DNA of 64,000 bases from Chryseomonas sp014190935 (GCF_014190935.1 NZ_JACHVV010000001.1:1116001-1180000), one strand, 5' to 3'. Positions 18,549 to 27,321 are shown, counted from the stretch's first letter. Notes: generated by a model from the letters alone, not told the origin. Program-made: numbers and translations.

Positions 18549-19457
18549 ATGGCAGTGCTCAAGGACATCTCGATGCGGCAGCTGCGCTACTTCGTCGCCG
18601 CCGCCGAGAACAGCCAGTTTTCCCTGGCCGCCAGCGCGGTCAACGTCAGCCAGTCGGCGGTCACCACGGCGGTCAGCCAGCTGGAGGCGCTGCTCGCCGT
18701 GCGGCTGTTCGAGCGCCTGCCCCACGGCGTCAAGCTCACCGCCGAGGGGCACCAGTTCTATCACCATGCCCGGCATGTCCTCGACACCCTGCAGGACGCC
18801 GTCAGCCAGCCGCTGTTCCAGCGTCATGCGCTGACCGGCCAGGCGCGCGTCGGCGCCTCCTATGCGGTGCTCGGCTACTACCTGCCGACCCTGCTCGCGC
18901 GCTTCAAGCGCAGCTATCCGCAGATCGACATCGACCTGCGCGACATGGACCGACCCAGCATCGAAGCCGGCATCACCGACGGTACCCTGGAGCTGGGCCT
19001 CACGGTCATCTCCAACGTCGACGCCACCCAGCCCTTCGAGCGCCACCTGCTGATGCGCTCGCCGCGCCAGCTCTGGCTGCCCAGCGCCCATCCGCTGCTG
19101 GCGCCGGAGCGCGTCACCCTGGCCGACATCGCTCCCTATCCCTACATCCTCGCCACGGTGGACGAAGGCGAGACCTCGACCCTGCGCTACTGGCGCGCGG
19201 CGGGCCTGGAACCCAACGTGGTGTTCAAGACCTCGTCCATGGAATCGCTGCGCGGCCTGGTGGCCCACGGCTTCGGCGTGACCATCCTCTCCGACATGCT
19301 CTATCGCGGCTGGTCGCTGGAAGGCCGCAAGCTGGAAGCCCGCCCGGTGGCCGATGCCATCCCGCCCATGGAGCTGGGCCTGATCTGGAGTCCCGAAGAC
19401 CGCCTGAGCCCCGGGGCCCAGGCGTTTCGGCAATTCCTGGTGTCGGCGGCGGGCTAG
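18549..19457 (+). CDS. LysR-family transcriptional regulator
   Basis: A 302-residue LTTR. The winged HTH is SMRQLRYFVAAAENSQFSLA followed by VSQSAVTTAVSQLEALL (about residues 8-45); the rest is a substrate-binding domain with GLTVISNVDATQ and SSMESLRGLVAHGFGVTILS. The ATG at 18549 has GGAA about 8 bases upstream; an in-frame TTG at 18537 is a less likely start. It is divergent from liuA, but no LTTR is known as the standard liu regulator, so its target is uncertain: it may control liu here, itself, or a distant gene. Confidence 0.85.
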   Translation: MAVLKDISMRQLRYFVAAAENSQFSLAASAVNVSQSAVTTAVSQLEALLAVRLFERLPHGVKLTAEGHQFYHHARHVLDTLQDAVSQPLFQRHALTGQARVGASYAVLGYYLPTLLARFKRSYPQIDIDLRDMDRPSIEAGITDGTLELGLTVISNVDATQPFERHLLMRSPRQLWLPSAHPLLAPERVTLADIAPYPYILATVDEGETSTLRYWRAAGLEPNVVFKTSSMESLRGLVAHGFGVTILSDMLYRGWSLEGRKLEARPVADAIPPMELGLIWSPEDRLSPGAQAFRQFLVSAAG

Positions 19458-19487
19458 CGGGGCGCGGCGCGCGCGCCCGCTGGCCGC

Positions 19488-19712
19488 TCAGCCCTTGGAC
19501 TTCGCCGGATCCGCACTGCGCGGATAGGTGCGCTCTTCCTCGATGCGGCCATCACCGGTGTGGATCTTGACGCTGCCGGTCTTGCCGTCCATGAACTGCG
19601 CCGCCTGGTGGACGATGGCGTCCTTGGTCGAGGCCTTGAGCAGGGCGCGATCGCCATGCTCTTCCTTGAATTCCCAGCCGGTGTCGGTAGGTAGGATGTG
19701 GTAGTTCTGCAT
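19488..19712 (-). CDS. DUF2188 domain protein
   Basis: A 74-residue protein whose body GWEFKEEHGDRALLKASTKD, followed by a KTGSVKIHTGDGRIEEERTY strand region, matches the small DUF2188 family: proteins that repeat a 'W-x-V...A-x-x-A...G..V.IH..DGRI..E.TY' pattern. Function is unknown. It stands alone, convergent with the LysR gene (31 bases apart) and downstream of aldA on the same strand by 121 bases. Confidence 0.75.
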   Translation of the reverse strand: MQNYHILPTDTGWEFKEEHGDRALLKASTKDAIVHQAAQFMDGKTGSVKIHTGDGRIEEERTYPRSADPAKSKG

Positions 19713-19833
19713 CTGGTCTCCCTGGGGCCCTGGGCCCGCGCCTGGTCTTGGGTTGCAGCTGTTTCGACCCGCTTTGGCTCAAGAACATTCGAGCGAAGCG
19801 GCCCCGGCCAGGCCAGGAACCAGGTCGCGCCAC

Positions 19834-21267
19834 TCAGCCCTGCAGATAGACCACCTGGGTGTGAGTGTACTCATAGAGGCCGTGCTTGCCGTCGGCGCCG
19901 CCGATGCCGGACTTGCGCACCCCGGCGTGGTAGCCCTGCATGGCCTCGAAGTTTTCCCGGTTGATGTAGGTCTCGCCAAAATCGATTTCGCGCATGGCGT
20001 GCATGGCCTTGCCCAGGCTGCGGGTGTAGACGGAAGAGGTGAGTCCGTATTCGCAGTCGTTGGCCAGGGCGATGGCTTCGTCGAGATCGTCCACCACCTG
20101 GATCGGCAACACGGGGCCGAATATCTCCTCGCGCATGATCGGCATGTCCGCGCGACAGTCCGCCAGCACCGTGGGCTGGAAGTGGAAGCCGCGACCCAGG
20201 TCGGCGCGACGGCCACCGGTGACCAGGCGGGCGCCCTGGCCGAGGGCGACATCGACCTTGGCCGCCACCTTGTCGAGGCCGGCAGCGTTGATCAGCGGTC
20301 CCATCTCCACGTTGGTGTCGGCCTGGGGATCGCCATAGCGGGTAGCGGCCATGGCCCGGCCGATGCGCTCGATGAAGTCCTCGGCCACCGCGCGTTCCAC
20401 ATAGACCCGTTCGGCGCAGTTGCACACCTGCCCGGTGTTGATGATGCGCGAGTCACGGATCGCCCGGACCGCCAGGTCCAGGTCGGCATCGGCCAGGACG
20501 ATGGCCGGCGCCTTGCCCCCCAGCTCCAGATTGAGCTTGGTCAGATTCGGCGCGGCAGCGGCCATGATCCGCGAGCCGGTGCCGACGCTGCCGGTAAAGC
20601 TGACCATGTCGATGCCGGCGTGGGCACTGAGCTGGCCCCCCACGGCGCCGGCGCCGCTGACCAGGTTGAACACCCCGGGCGGCAGATCCGTCTCGGCCAC
20701 CAGGCGGGCGAATTCATGGGCATTGATCGGGGTTTCTTCGCTGGGCTTGATGACCATGGTGTTGCCGGTGAGCAGCGCCGGCGCCAGCTTGCGGGCGATC
20801 AGGAAGAAGGGGAAGTTCCAGGGCAGGATGCCGGCCACCACGCCCAGCGGCTTGCGCAGGAGAAAAATCTGCTCGTCGGGTCGGTCGCTGGTGATGATCT
20901 CGCCTTCGATGCGCCGTGCCCACTCGGCCATGTAGTCGAGGTAGTCGGCGGTGAAATTGACCTCCACCTCGGCCAGGCCGTGGATCTTGCCCTGTTCGGC
21001 GACAATCGTTTGGGCCAGGCGCGGTGCCTGCTCGCGCAGCTTGGCGGCGATGCGCCTGAGGTGGCCGGCGCGCTCGATGGCCGGTTTGCGGGCCCAGGCC
21101 TTTTGCGCGCGGCGGGCGGCGGCGATGGCCTGGTCGACGTCGTCGCGACCGGACGCCGGTACCCGGGCCAGGGCCTCGCCGGTGGCCGGATTGTGGACGA
21201 GAAAGTCCTCGGCGGCCGGCAGGAAACGGCCATCGATGTAGTTCTGGTAAAGAGGCAGATCGGCCAT
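19834..21267 (-). CDS. aldA: Lactaldehyde/glycolaldehyde dehydrogenase AldA
   Basis: A 477-residue NAD-dependent aldehyde dehydrogenase, nearly the same length as E. coli AldA (479) and alike from end to end: EVEVNFTADYLDYMAEWARR, GILPWNFPFFLIARKLAPAL, catalytic cysteine in GQVCNCAERVY (about residue 282), general-base glutamate in LELGGKAP (about 248) and the ending GGADGKHGLYEY. It would oxidise the L-lactaldehyde released by the RhmA aldolase to L-lactate. It starts 13 bases after the rhmA stop and closes the rhamnonate operon. The ATG at 21267 matches the family N-terminus (YQNYIDGRF). Confidence 0.93.
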   Translation of the reverse strand: MADLPLYQNYIDGRFLPAAEDFLVHNPATGEALARVPASGRDDVDQAIAAARRAQKAWARKPAIERAGHLRRIAAKLREQAPRLAQTIVAEQGKIHGLAEVEVNFTADYLDYMAEWARRIEGEIITSDRPDEQIFLLRKPLGVVAGILPWNFPFFLIARKLAPALLTGNTMVIKPSEETPINAHEFARLVAETDLPPGVFNLVSGAGAVGGQLSAHAGIDMVSFTGSVGTGSRIMAAAAPNLTKLNLELGGKAPAIVLADADLDLAVRAIRDSRIINTGQVCNCAERVYVERAVAEDFIERIGRAMAATRYGDPQADTNVEMGPLINAAGLDKVAAKVDVALGQGARLVTGGRRADLGRGFHFQPTVLADCRADMPIMREEIFGPVLPIQVVDDLDEAIALANDCEYGLTSSVYTRSLGKAMHAMREIDFGETYINRENFEAMQGYHAGVRKSGIGGADGKHGLYEYTHTQVVYLQG

Positions 21268-21280
21268 GGCGGACTCCGAG

Positions 21281-22081
21281 TCAGTAGGTGCGAGAGGGCG
21301 CCTGGGGCGCTTCGAGGGGGCGATAGCGGGCCAGGTTGGCCAGCGCCGCCTGGCGGAACAGGCTGATGTCGATGCCGACGGCGACGAACTGGCAACCCCA
21401 GTCGCGATAGCGTCGGGCATCGTCTTCCTGGGGCGCCAGGATCCCGGCCACCTTGCCGGCCGCGCGGGTGGCGTCGATGGCGGCGCGGATGCGCGCCTGC
21501 ACCTCGGGGTGGCCCGGATTGCCGGCATGGCCCAGGCCGCTGGAGAGATCGGCCGGACCGACGAAGACGGCGTCCACGCCGTCCACCGCGGCGATCTCGG
21601 CGACGTTGTCGCTGCCCAGCCGCGATTCCACCTGGACGATCAGGCACAGCTCGGTATGGGCGGTGTGCAGGTAGTCGGGTACCGCGTCCCAGCGGGTGGC
21701 GCGGGCCAGGCCGCCGCCAACGCCGCGAATGCCGTGGGGGGGATAGCGCATGGCCTGCACCAGGGCGCGGGCCTGGTCGGCGGTCTCCACCATGGGCACC
21801 ATCAGCGTCTGCACGCCGATGTCCAGCAACTGCTTGATCAGCACCGCGTCACCGGTGACGCAGCGCACCACCGGCGCCGTGGGGTAGGGCGCCACCGCCT
21901 GCAACTGGGCGAGGATGCTCGGCACCGTGTTGGGCGCGTGCTCGCCGTCGATCAGCAGCCAGTCGTAGCCGGTGCCGGCGGCGATCTCGGCGGCATAGCC
22001 GGTGGCGAATCCGGCCCAGAGGCCATAGAGGGTATCGCTGCCCGTGAGGCGGGCCTTGAAGGGATTGAGTGGCAGGTCCAT
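21281..22081 (-). CDS. rhmA: 2-keto-3-deoxy-L-rhamnonate aldolase RhmA
   Basis: A 266-residue HpcH/HpaI-type class II aldolase that splits 2-keto-3-deoxy-L-rhamnonate into pyruvate and L-lactaldehyde. It aligns by eye along its length with E. coli RhmA (267 residues): GYDWLLIDGEHAPNT with the active-site histidine near 48, KQLLDIGVQTLMVPMVETAD, RYPPHGIRGVGGG, VQVESRLGSDN and GPADLSSGLG. The start at 22081 has GGAG about 10 bases upstream; an ATG five codons earlier is possible. Position between a rhamnonate dehydratase and AldA supports the substrate over 4-hydroxy-2-oxoheptanedioate. Confidence 0.92.
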   Translation of the reverse strand: MDLPLNPFKARLTGSDTLYGLWAGFATGYAAEIAAGTGYDWLLIDGEHAPNTVPSILAQLQAVAPYPTAPVVRCVTGDAVLIKQLLDIGVQTLMVPMVETADQARALVQAMRYPPHGIRGVGGGLARATRWDAVPDYLHTAHTELCLIVQVESRLGSDNVAEIAAVDGVDAVFVGPADLSSGLGHAGNPGHPEVQARIRAAIDATRAAGKVAGILAPQEDDARRYRDWGCQFVAVGIDISLFRQAALANLARYRPLEAPQAPSRTY

Positions 22082-22102
22082 GACGGTGGTCTCCAAAGGG
22101 AA

Positions 22103-23437
22103 TCAGGAAGGGGTGTCGGGCAGGCGCACCAGCAGGCCATAGCTCAGGGCGCCGGCCACCGCGACCGCGGCGGCGATGCCGAGGGCGAGGCCGAAGGAGC
22201 CGGTCTGCTGGACGATCATGCCGGTGATGACCGGGGCGAAGGCGCCACCGAAGTAGCCACCGAAGTTCTGGATGCTGGCCAGCGAGGCCACCTGGTGCGA
22301 GGGCACGGCGACGCTCACCAGCGACCAGGTGCCGGCCACCGCCACATTGAGGCTGAACAGCGCCAGGCTGAAGCAGAGGATGACGCTGCCGATGCCGGTC
22401 ACCCCGGCGCTGCACAGGGCGAACAGCCCGGCCGCGGCCAGACCGCCGCAGATCGGCAGCTTGCGACTGAAGGCAAGGCTGCGCCCGCTGCGGGTCAGGC
22501 GATCCACCAGCAGGCCACCGCCGATCACGCCACAGGCGCCGGCCAGGAACGGCAGGCTGGCGACCCAGCCGGCCTGGGACAGGGACAGGTGATGGACCCG
22601 TTCCAGGTAGGCCGGTAGCCAGGTCAGGAACAGCGACAGCATGTAGATGATGCCCACGTAGCCGATCACCACGCCCCAGGTCAGGCGGCGGCGGAACAAC
22701 CCCAGCCAGTCGGCGAAGGTCAGCCGCTGGCCGGCGTCCTGGGGGGGTAGCCCGGCATCCAGGTGCGCCCGCTCCGCGGCGTCCAGCACCACCTGCACCC
22801 GATCGCGATAGCTCAGGTACCAGAGCGCCGCTACCAGAACGCCGAGCACGCCCATGGCGATGAACATCTGCCGCCAGCCCAGCCACAGCAGCAGGGCAGT
22901 GAGGATCGGCTGGGAGATCGCCGGCCCCAGCGAGGAGGAGAGGTTGAAGATGCCGGAGGGCAGGCCGCGCTCGCGCACGTTGAACCATTCGCTGACCACC
23001 TTGGCTCCGGCGGGGAATTGCGGCGCCTCACCGATGCCCAGGCCGACGCGGGCCAGGATCATCAGGTGCAGGCTGCCGAGCAGCCCGAGCACGCCCTGGG
23101 CGAGCGACCACAGGCAGATGCCCAGACCCAGGGTCAGGCGCGCGCCGAAGCGATCCAGCAGGCCGCCAATGGGCAGCTGGGCGAAGGCATAGGCCCAGGC
23201 GAAGGCCGACAGCAGCAGGCCCATCTCGGTCGGCGTGAAGCCCAATTCGCCGCTGATGGTCTGGTTGGCGATGGCCAGGGTACTGCGGTCCAGGTAGTTA
23301 ACGAAGCCCGCCAGCACCAGCAGCGCCAGGGCGATCACCTGGACCCGCTTGAGGCGAGCGCTCTTGGGTGGCAGCGGCGTCGCCGCGGGGCGTGCATCCG
23401 CCACGGGTGCCGCCAGGGTGTCTTGGGTCGCTTTCAT
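22103..23437 (-). CDS. MFS transporter (anion:cation symporter family) in the rhamnonate operon
   Basis: A 444-residue 12-segment carrier with a 28-residue charged cytosolic N-terminus, then LALLVLAGFVNYLDRSTLAI and FAWAYAFAQLPIGGLLDRFG, both typical of sugar-acid (hexuronate/galactonate) symporters. It has a strong ribosome site (GGAGGG) and lies 21 bases from both rhmD and rhmA. The operon already has an RhmT orthologue, so this second carrier may take a different sugar acid or act under different conditions; the sequence alone does not decide. Confidence 0.82.
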   Translation of the reverse strand: MKATQDTLAAPVADARPAATPLPPKSARLKRVQVIALALLVLAGFVNYLDRSTLAIANQTISGELGFTPTEMGLLLSAFAWAYAFAQLPIGGLLDRFGARLTLGLGICLWSLAQGVLGLLGSLHLMILARVGLGIGEAPQFPAGAKVVSEWFNVRERGLPSGIFNLSSSLGPAISQPILTALLLWLGWRQMFIAMGVLGVLVAALWYLSYRDRVQVVLDAAERAHLDAGLPPQDAGQRLTFADWLGLFRRRLTWGVVIGYVGIIYMLSLFLTWLPAYLERVHHLSLSQAGWVASLPFLAGACGVIGGGLLVDRLTRSGRSLAFSRKLPICGGLAAAGLFALCSAGVTGIGSVILCFSLALFSLNVAVAGTWSLVSVAVPSHQVASLASIQNFGGYFGGAFAPVITGMIVQQTGSFGLALGIAAAVAVAGALSYGLLVRLPDTPS

Positions 23438-23458
23438 CCAGCCCTCCGGGGCAACGCC

Positions 23459-24643
23459 TCAGTGGCGATAGGGACGTTCCAGGGCGCACTCCGGATTGAG
23501 GCGCACGCCGAAGCCGGGCCGATCCAGCGCCGAGGCGCGCATGCGGCCGCGCACCGGAACGGGTTCGTCGAGCAACTGCGGATGGAACATGGGGACCACC
23601 TCGTCGGCCTTGGGCGCCATCATCAGGAACTCGGCGAAGGGACTGTTGGTGCGGGTGATGACGAAGTGGTAGCTGTAGACCGAGGAGCCGTGGGGTACCA
23701 CCAGGGCGTTGTGGGCATCGGCCAGGGCCGAGATGCGGATCAGCTCGGTGAGGCCGCCGCACCAGCCGACGTCCGGCTGGAGGATGTCGCAGCAACCCAT
23801 CTCCAGCAGCAGGCGGAAGCCCCAGCGGGTGGCCTCGTGCTCGCCGGTGGTCACCAGCATGCCCTTCGGCACATTGCGCCTGAGTTCGGCATAGCCCCAG
23901 TAGTCGTCCGGCGGCAGCGCCTCCTCGATCCACTTGAGGCCGAATTGCTGGGCGCCCTGGGCCAGGCGGGTGGCGTAGTTGAGGTCCAGGCTCATCCAGC
24001 AGTCGAGCATCAGCCAGAAGTCGTCGCCGACCCGCTCGCGCATGGTCGCCAGGGCCTCCAGGTTCTTGCGCAGGCCTTCCTCGCCTTCGGCCGGGCCATG
24101 CTGCAGCGGCAGCTTGCCGCCGATGAAGCCCATCTCTTTGGCCAGGTCCGGCCGGGCGCCGGTGGCATAGAACTGCAATTCGTCACGCACGGCGCCGCCG
24201 AGCAGCTGGTGCACCGGCTCCTGGCGCAGCTTGCCGAGCAGGTCCCAGAGCGCGAGATCCACCCCGGAAATGGTGTTGAGCACGATGCCCTTGCGCCCGT
24301 AATAGAGGGTGGAGAGGTACATCTGGTCCCAGATCTTTTCCAGGTCGGTGACCTTGGCCCCCTCCAGGAAGCGCGCCAGGTGCCGCTCGACGATGAAGGC
24401 ACCCAGCTCGCCGCCGGTGGTGACGGCGAAACCCACGGTGCCGTCGCTGGCCTCGACTTCCACCACCAGGGTGCCCAGCACATTGATGCCAAAGCTGCGG
24501 CGACTCTGGCGGTATTCTGGGTACTTGGCCATGGGCGTGGCGATGTGGTCGTCGATCCAGTGGCCGTCGCCCTGGTCGTGGTAGTCGGCGCCGCCGCCGC
24601 GAAGGGTGTAGGCGCGCACCTGCTTGATGGTGGGTAGGGTCAT
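23459..24643 (-). CDS. rhmD: L-rhamnonate dehydratase
   Basis: A 394-residue enolase-superfamily dehydratase making 2-keto-3-deoxy-L-rhamnonate. Close along the whole length to E. coli RhmD: DYHDQGDGHWIDDHIATPMA, QSRRSFGINVLGTLVVEVEA, ELQFYATGARPDLAKEMGFI, metal ligand segment DFWLMLDCWMS, GEHEATRWGF and DILQPDVGWCGGLTELI, then HGSSVYSYHFVIT. It lacks about 11 residues of the E. coli N-terminus, which are not catalytic. It sits 12 bases after rhmT. Confidence 0.95.
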   Translation of the reverse strand: MTLPTIKQVRAYTLRGGGADYHDQGDGHWIDDHIATPMAKYPEYRQSRRSFGINVLGTLVVEVEASDGTVGFAVTTGGELGAFIVERHLARFLEGAKVTDLEKIWDQMYLSTLYYGRKGIVLNTISGVDLALWDLLGKLRQEPVHQLLGGAVRDELQFYATGARPDLAKEMGFIGGKLPLQHGPAEGEEGLRKNLEALATMRERVGDDFWLMLDCWMSLDLNYATRLAQGAQQFGLKWIEEALPPDDYWGYAELRRNVPKGMLVTTGEHEATRWGFRLLLEMGCCDILQPDVGWCGGLTELIRISALADAHNALVVPHGSSVYSYHFVITRTNSPFAEFLMMAPKADEVVPMFHPQLLDEPVPVRGRMRASALDRPGFGVRLNPECALERPYRH

Positions 24644-24655
24644 GGCGAAGCTCCC

Positions 24656-25954
24656 TTAATGACTGGGCGTGAGCTGGGGTTGGGGATCGGCCTGGTCGCG
24701 GCGGCGCAGGCCGAGGATCAGGGCGGCGGCCACCAGGGTGGTGCCGGCGAGCAGATAGAGGCCGGCGCCGGGGTGGGCGAAGGTCACCTCGGCCCAGCGC
24801 TTGGCGAGGGGCGCGATGAAGCCGCCGATGGCGCCGCAGGTATTGATCAGGGCGATGCCGCCCGCGGCGGCGCTGCCGCGCAACTGGTCGGACGGAAAGG
24901 TCCAGAACAGCGGCTGCACGGCGATGAAGCCGGCGGCGGCAAAGCACAGGGCGATCAGCGCATAGAGCGGCGAGAAGGTCACCGATGCAGCGATGCCGAG
25001 GCCGGAGATGGCCAGGGTGGCGGCGGCGGTGCGACGGCGTTCGCCGGTGCGATCCGACCAGCTGGGGATCAGCCAGGCGGCGAGCAGGGCGCAGACCCAG
25101 GGGATCGCCGAGACCAGGCCGACCAGCAGCCCGACCTTCTGTCCGAGCAGCCCGGCCACCTGGGTCGGCAGATAGAAGACCACGCCATAGACGCTGGCCT
25201 GGATCAGCAGGTAGATGCTGCACAGCAGCAGGATGCGCGGCTGCCCGAGCAGGCGCAGCAGCCCGCCATGGTGCGGCTTGGCGGCGTCCTCGGCGTCCAG
25301 CGCCTGTTGCAGCGCCTGCTTTTCCGCGTCGCTCAGCCAGCGGGCATCGCGCGGCCGGTTGTCCAGGTAGAACCAGGCCCAGACACCGACCAGGCTGGCC
25401 AGCACCCCTTCGACCAGGAACATCCACTGCCAGCCCTGCAGACCGCCGAAGCCGTCGAATTCCAGCAGCAGGCCCGACAGTGGACTGCCGAAGATGAAGG
25501 CCAGGGGCGCGCCGAAGTAGAAAAAGCCCAGTGCCCGGGCGCGGTAGCGCGAGGGGAACCAGTAGGTGAGGTAGAGGATGACGCCGGGGAAGAAGCCGGC
25601 TTCGGCCACCCCGAGCAGGAAGCGCAGCACATAGAAGGCCGTCGCCGTGTGGGCGAACATCATGGCGGCGGAGATCAGGCCCCAGCTCACCATGATCCGA
25701 CACATCCACAGCCGGGCGCCGACGCGGTGCATGATCAGATTGCTGGGGATCTCGAGAAAGGCGTAGCCGACGAAGAAGACGCCGGCACCAAAGGCGAAGG
25801 CCGCGTCGGAGATGCCGGTATCGGCCTGGAAGGCGACCTTGGCGAAACCCACGTTGGCCCGGTCGAGAAAGGCCATGACGTACATCAGCAGCAGGAAGGG
25901 CAGCAGGCGCCGGGTGACCTTGGCGACCAGCCCCGGTGACAGGGTGGTGTGCAT
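24656..25954 (-). CDS. rhmT: L-rhamnonate MFS transporter RhmT-like
   Basis: A 432-residue carrier of the anion:cation symporter family. It matches E. coli RhmT (429 residues) in order and length: LLMYVMAFLDRANVGFAKVA, LRFLLGVAEAGFFPGVILYL, FGSPLSGLLLEFDGFGG, YGVVFYLPTQVAGLLGQKVG and FIAVQPLFWTFPSDQLRG. The start at 25954 is the ATG directly before TTLSPGLVAKVTRR, with AGAGA upstream; an ORF extension to 25993 seems untranslated. As first gene of the operon it faces a divergent LysR gene across a palindromic region. Confidence 0.88.
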   Translation of the reverse strand: MHTTLSPGLVAKVTRRLLPFLLLMYVMAFLDRANVGFAKVAFQADTGISDAAFAFGAGVFFVGYAFLEIPSNLIMHRVGARLWMCRIMVSWGLISAAMMFAHTATAFYVLRFLLGVAEAGFFPGVILYLTYWFPSRYRARALGFFYFGAPLAFIFGSPLSGLLLEFDGFGGLQGWQWMFLVEGVLASLVGVWAWFYLDNRPRDARWLSDAEKQALQQALDAEDAAKPHHGGLLRLLGQPRILLLCSIYLLIQASVYGVVFYLPTQVAGLLGQKVGLLVGLVSAIPWVCALLAAWLIPSWSDRTGERRRTAAATLAISGLGIAASVTFSPLYALIALCFAAAGFIAVQPLFWTFPSDQLRGSAAAGGIALINTCGAIGGFIAPLAKRWAEVTFAHPGAGLYLLAGTTLVAAALILGLRRRDQADPQPQLTPSH

Positions 25955-26037
25955 GGCGATCTCTCTTGTTGTTGTGATTCGGCCACGGCTCAAGGTAGTC
26001 GCAGTTGCAATGCCTGGATAATCGCTTTTTGTTTAGG

Positions 26038-26060
26038 ACCGATACCCTTAAGGTATCGGT
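26038..26060. promoter_or_regulatory. LysR-type (T-N11-A) palindrome between rhmT and the divergent regulator
   Basis: accgatacc (26038-26046) and ggtatcggt (26052-26060) are perfect inverted arms around cttaa. T at 26043 and A at 26055 give the exact T-N11-A spacing expected for LysR-family boxes. It lies about 85 bases before rhmT and about 73 bases before the regulator start, so one bound dimer could serve both promoters. Confidence 0.7.
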
Positions 26061-26132
26061 ACGCGTCAGCAGCCTGGCCAGAGCCGTCGAGCCCGGCTGG
26101 ACGCCTCCGCCCGCGTCTCCAGGATTCCGCCG

Positions 26133-27080
26133 ATGAACGCTTCGCCCCATGCCCGCGCGCTGTTCGGTCGGCTGCGCTACAAGCACCTGCTGATGCTGGT
26201 GACCCTGGCCGGTACCCGCAATCTGCACCGCGCCGCGGAAGCCCTGCACATGTCGCAGCCGGCCACCACGCGGATGCTGCAGGACGTGGAGGAGGCCTTT
26301 GGCTGCGTGCTGTTCGAGCGTCAGGCGCGGGGTCTGACGCCCACGGCGCTGGGCGTGGAGATCATCGAATTCGCCCGCCGTGCGCTCAATGGCCTGGATC
26401 GCTGCGCCGAAGACCTCGATGCGCGTCGCGCCGGCGGTTACGGGCATCTGGCGGTGGGCGCCATCATGGGCGCCTTGCCCGATCTGGTGGTGCGGGCCAT
26501 CGCCGAGAGCAAGGCGTGCCAACCCGGCCTGCAGTTGCGCATCCTCGGCGACACCAGCGACCAGCTCACCGAACTGCTCGAACAGGAGCGGATCGATGTG
26601 GCCATCGCCCGTTTCACCCAGCCGGCCGACCTCGGTCGCTTCACCTTCGAGCCGCTGGGCAACGAGCACCTGGCGGTGGTGGTGCGCACCGGACATCCCC
26701 TGACCGGGCGCGCCGTGCCGGATCTGGCCGAACTGGTCGAGGACTGGCCCTGGATCCTGCAACCGGAAGCCAGTCCGGCGCGGGTCGCGCTGGAGGCGGC
26801 CTTTGTCCGGCACTCGCTACCGCCGCCCGCGGACATCATCGAATGCGGCTCGGTATTCGCCATGCTGCAACTGGTGCAGATCACCGACGCCATCCTGGTG
26901 CTGACCGAGGCCGTGGTCCGGGATCACCTGCGTACCGGGCTGCTGGTGCGGCTCGATCTGGAGATCACCGAACCCCTGACGCCCTTCGGGATCCTGCTGC
27001 GCACCGGCCAGGTACCCAGCGCGGCGCTGGAGGGCTTTCTCGGCCTGCTCAGACGGCAGGCCGCGGGCACCACGGTCTGA
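26133..27080 (+). CDS. LysR-family regulator, divergent from the rhamnonate operon
   Basis: A 315-residue LTTR: HTH region LRYKHLLMLVTLAGTRNLHR then ALHMSQPATTRMLQDVEEAF (about residues 14-55), followed by the ligand domain with LAVGAIMGALPDLVVRAIAE and GSVFAMLQLVQITDAILVLT. The N-terminus with 'RLRYKHLLML' is the GbpR/galactose-binding-protein-regulator-like subgroup, often linked with sugar and aromatic acid pathways. Divergent position and the shared palindrome make it the probable activator of rhmT-rhmD-rhmA-aldA, sensing rhamnonate or its keto-deoxy product (inference). Confidence 0.87.
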   Translation: MNASPHARALFGRLRYKHLLMLVTLAGTRNLHRAAEALHMSQPATTRMLQDVEEAFGCVLFERQARGLTPTALGVEIIEFARRALNGLDRCAEDLDARRAGGYGHLAVGAIMGALPDLVVRAIAESKACQPGLQLRILGDTSDQLTELLEQERIDVAIARFTQPADLGRFTFEPLGNEHLAVVVRTGHPLTGRAVPDLAELVEDWPWILQPEASPARVALEAAFVRHSLPPPADIIECGSVFAMLQLVQITDAILVLTEAVVRDHLRTGLLVRLDLEITEPLTPFGILLRTGQVPSAALEGFLGLLRRQAAGTTV

Positions 27081-27139
27081 GCACCGCCCTCGCTGGCGCC
27101 GCCGCCCCTGCATGGCGAGAAATATTTTTTCTGCCCCTG

Positions 27140-27168
27140 TTGTTTCTTCCCTGATAAATCAGTATCTT
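27140..27168 (+). promoter_or_regulatory. Sigma-70-type promoter for tRNA-Asp
   Basis: TTGTTT (27140-27145), a 17-base spacer and TATCTT (27163-27168), about 77 bases before the tRNA. The 5' leader contains a hairpin gagaaccc/gggttctc (about 27184-27208). Confidence 0.55.
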
Positions 27169-27244
27169 AGCGGCCGCTGGTGCAGAGAACCCCGCTGAAC
27201 GGGTTCTCGTTAAGTACCAGCAGGATGCCGCAAGGCTTCCATGC

Positions 27245-27321
27245 GCAGCGGTAGTTCAGTCGGTTAGAATACCGGCCTGTCACGCCGGGGGTCGCGGGTT
27301 CGAGTCCCGTCCGCTGCGCCA
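27245..27321 (+). tRNA. tRNA-Asp (anticodon GTC), CCA encoded
   Basis: A 77-base cloverleaf: acceptor gcagcgg pairs with ccgctgc, D arm gttcagtcggttagaat, anticodon arm centred on ctgtcac (GTC), T arm with ggttcgagtcc, and discriminator G followed by an encoded CCA. It is very like the E. coli tRNA-Asp sequence except for the acceptor and anticodon stem pairs. Confidence 0.97.

Noticed and set aside
18193..18834. A gene starting after the strong purine-rich site at 18489, overlapping the LysR gene
   Set aside because: It reads the LysR gene in another frame and gives no recognisable protein.
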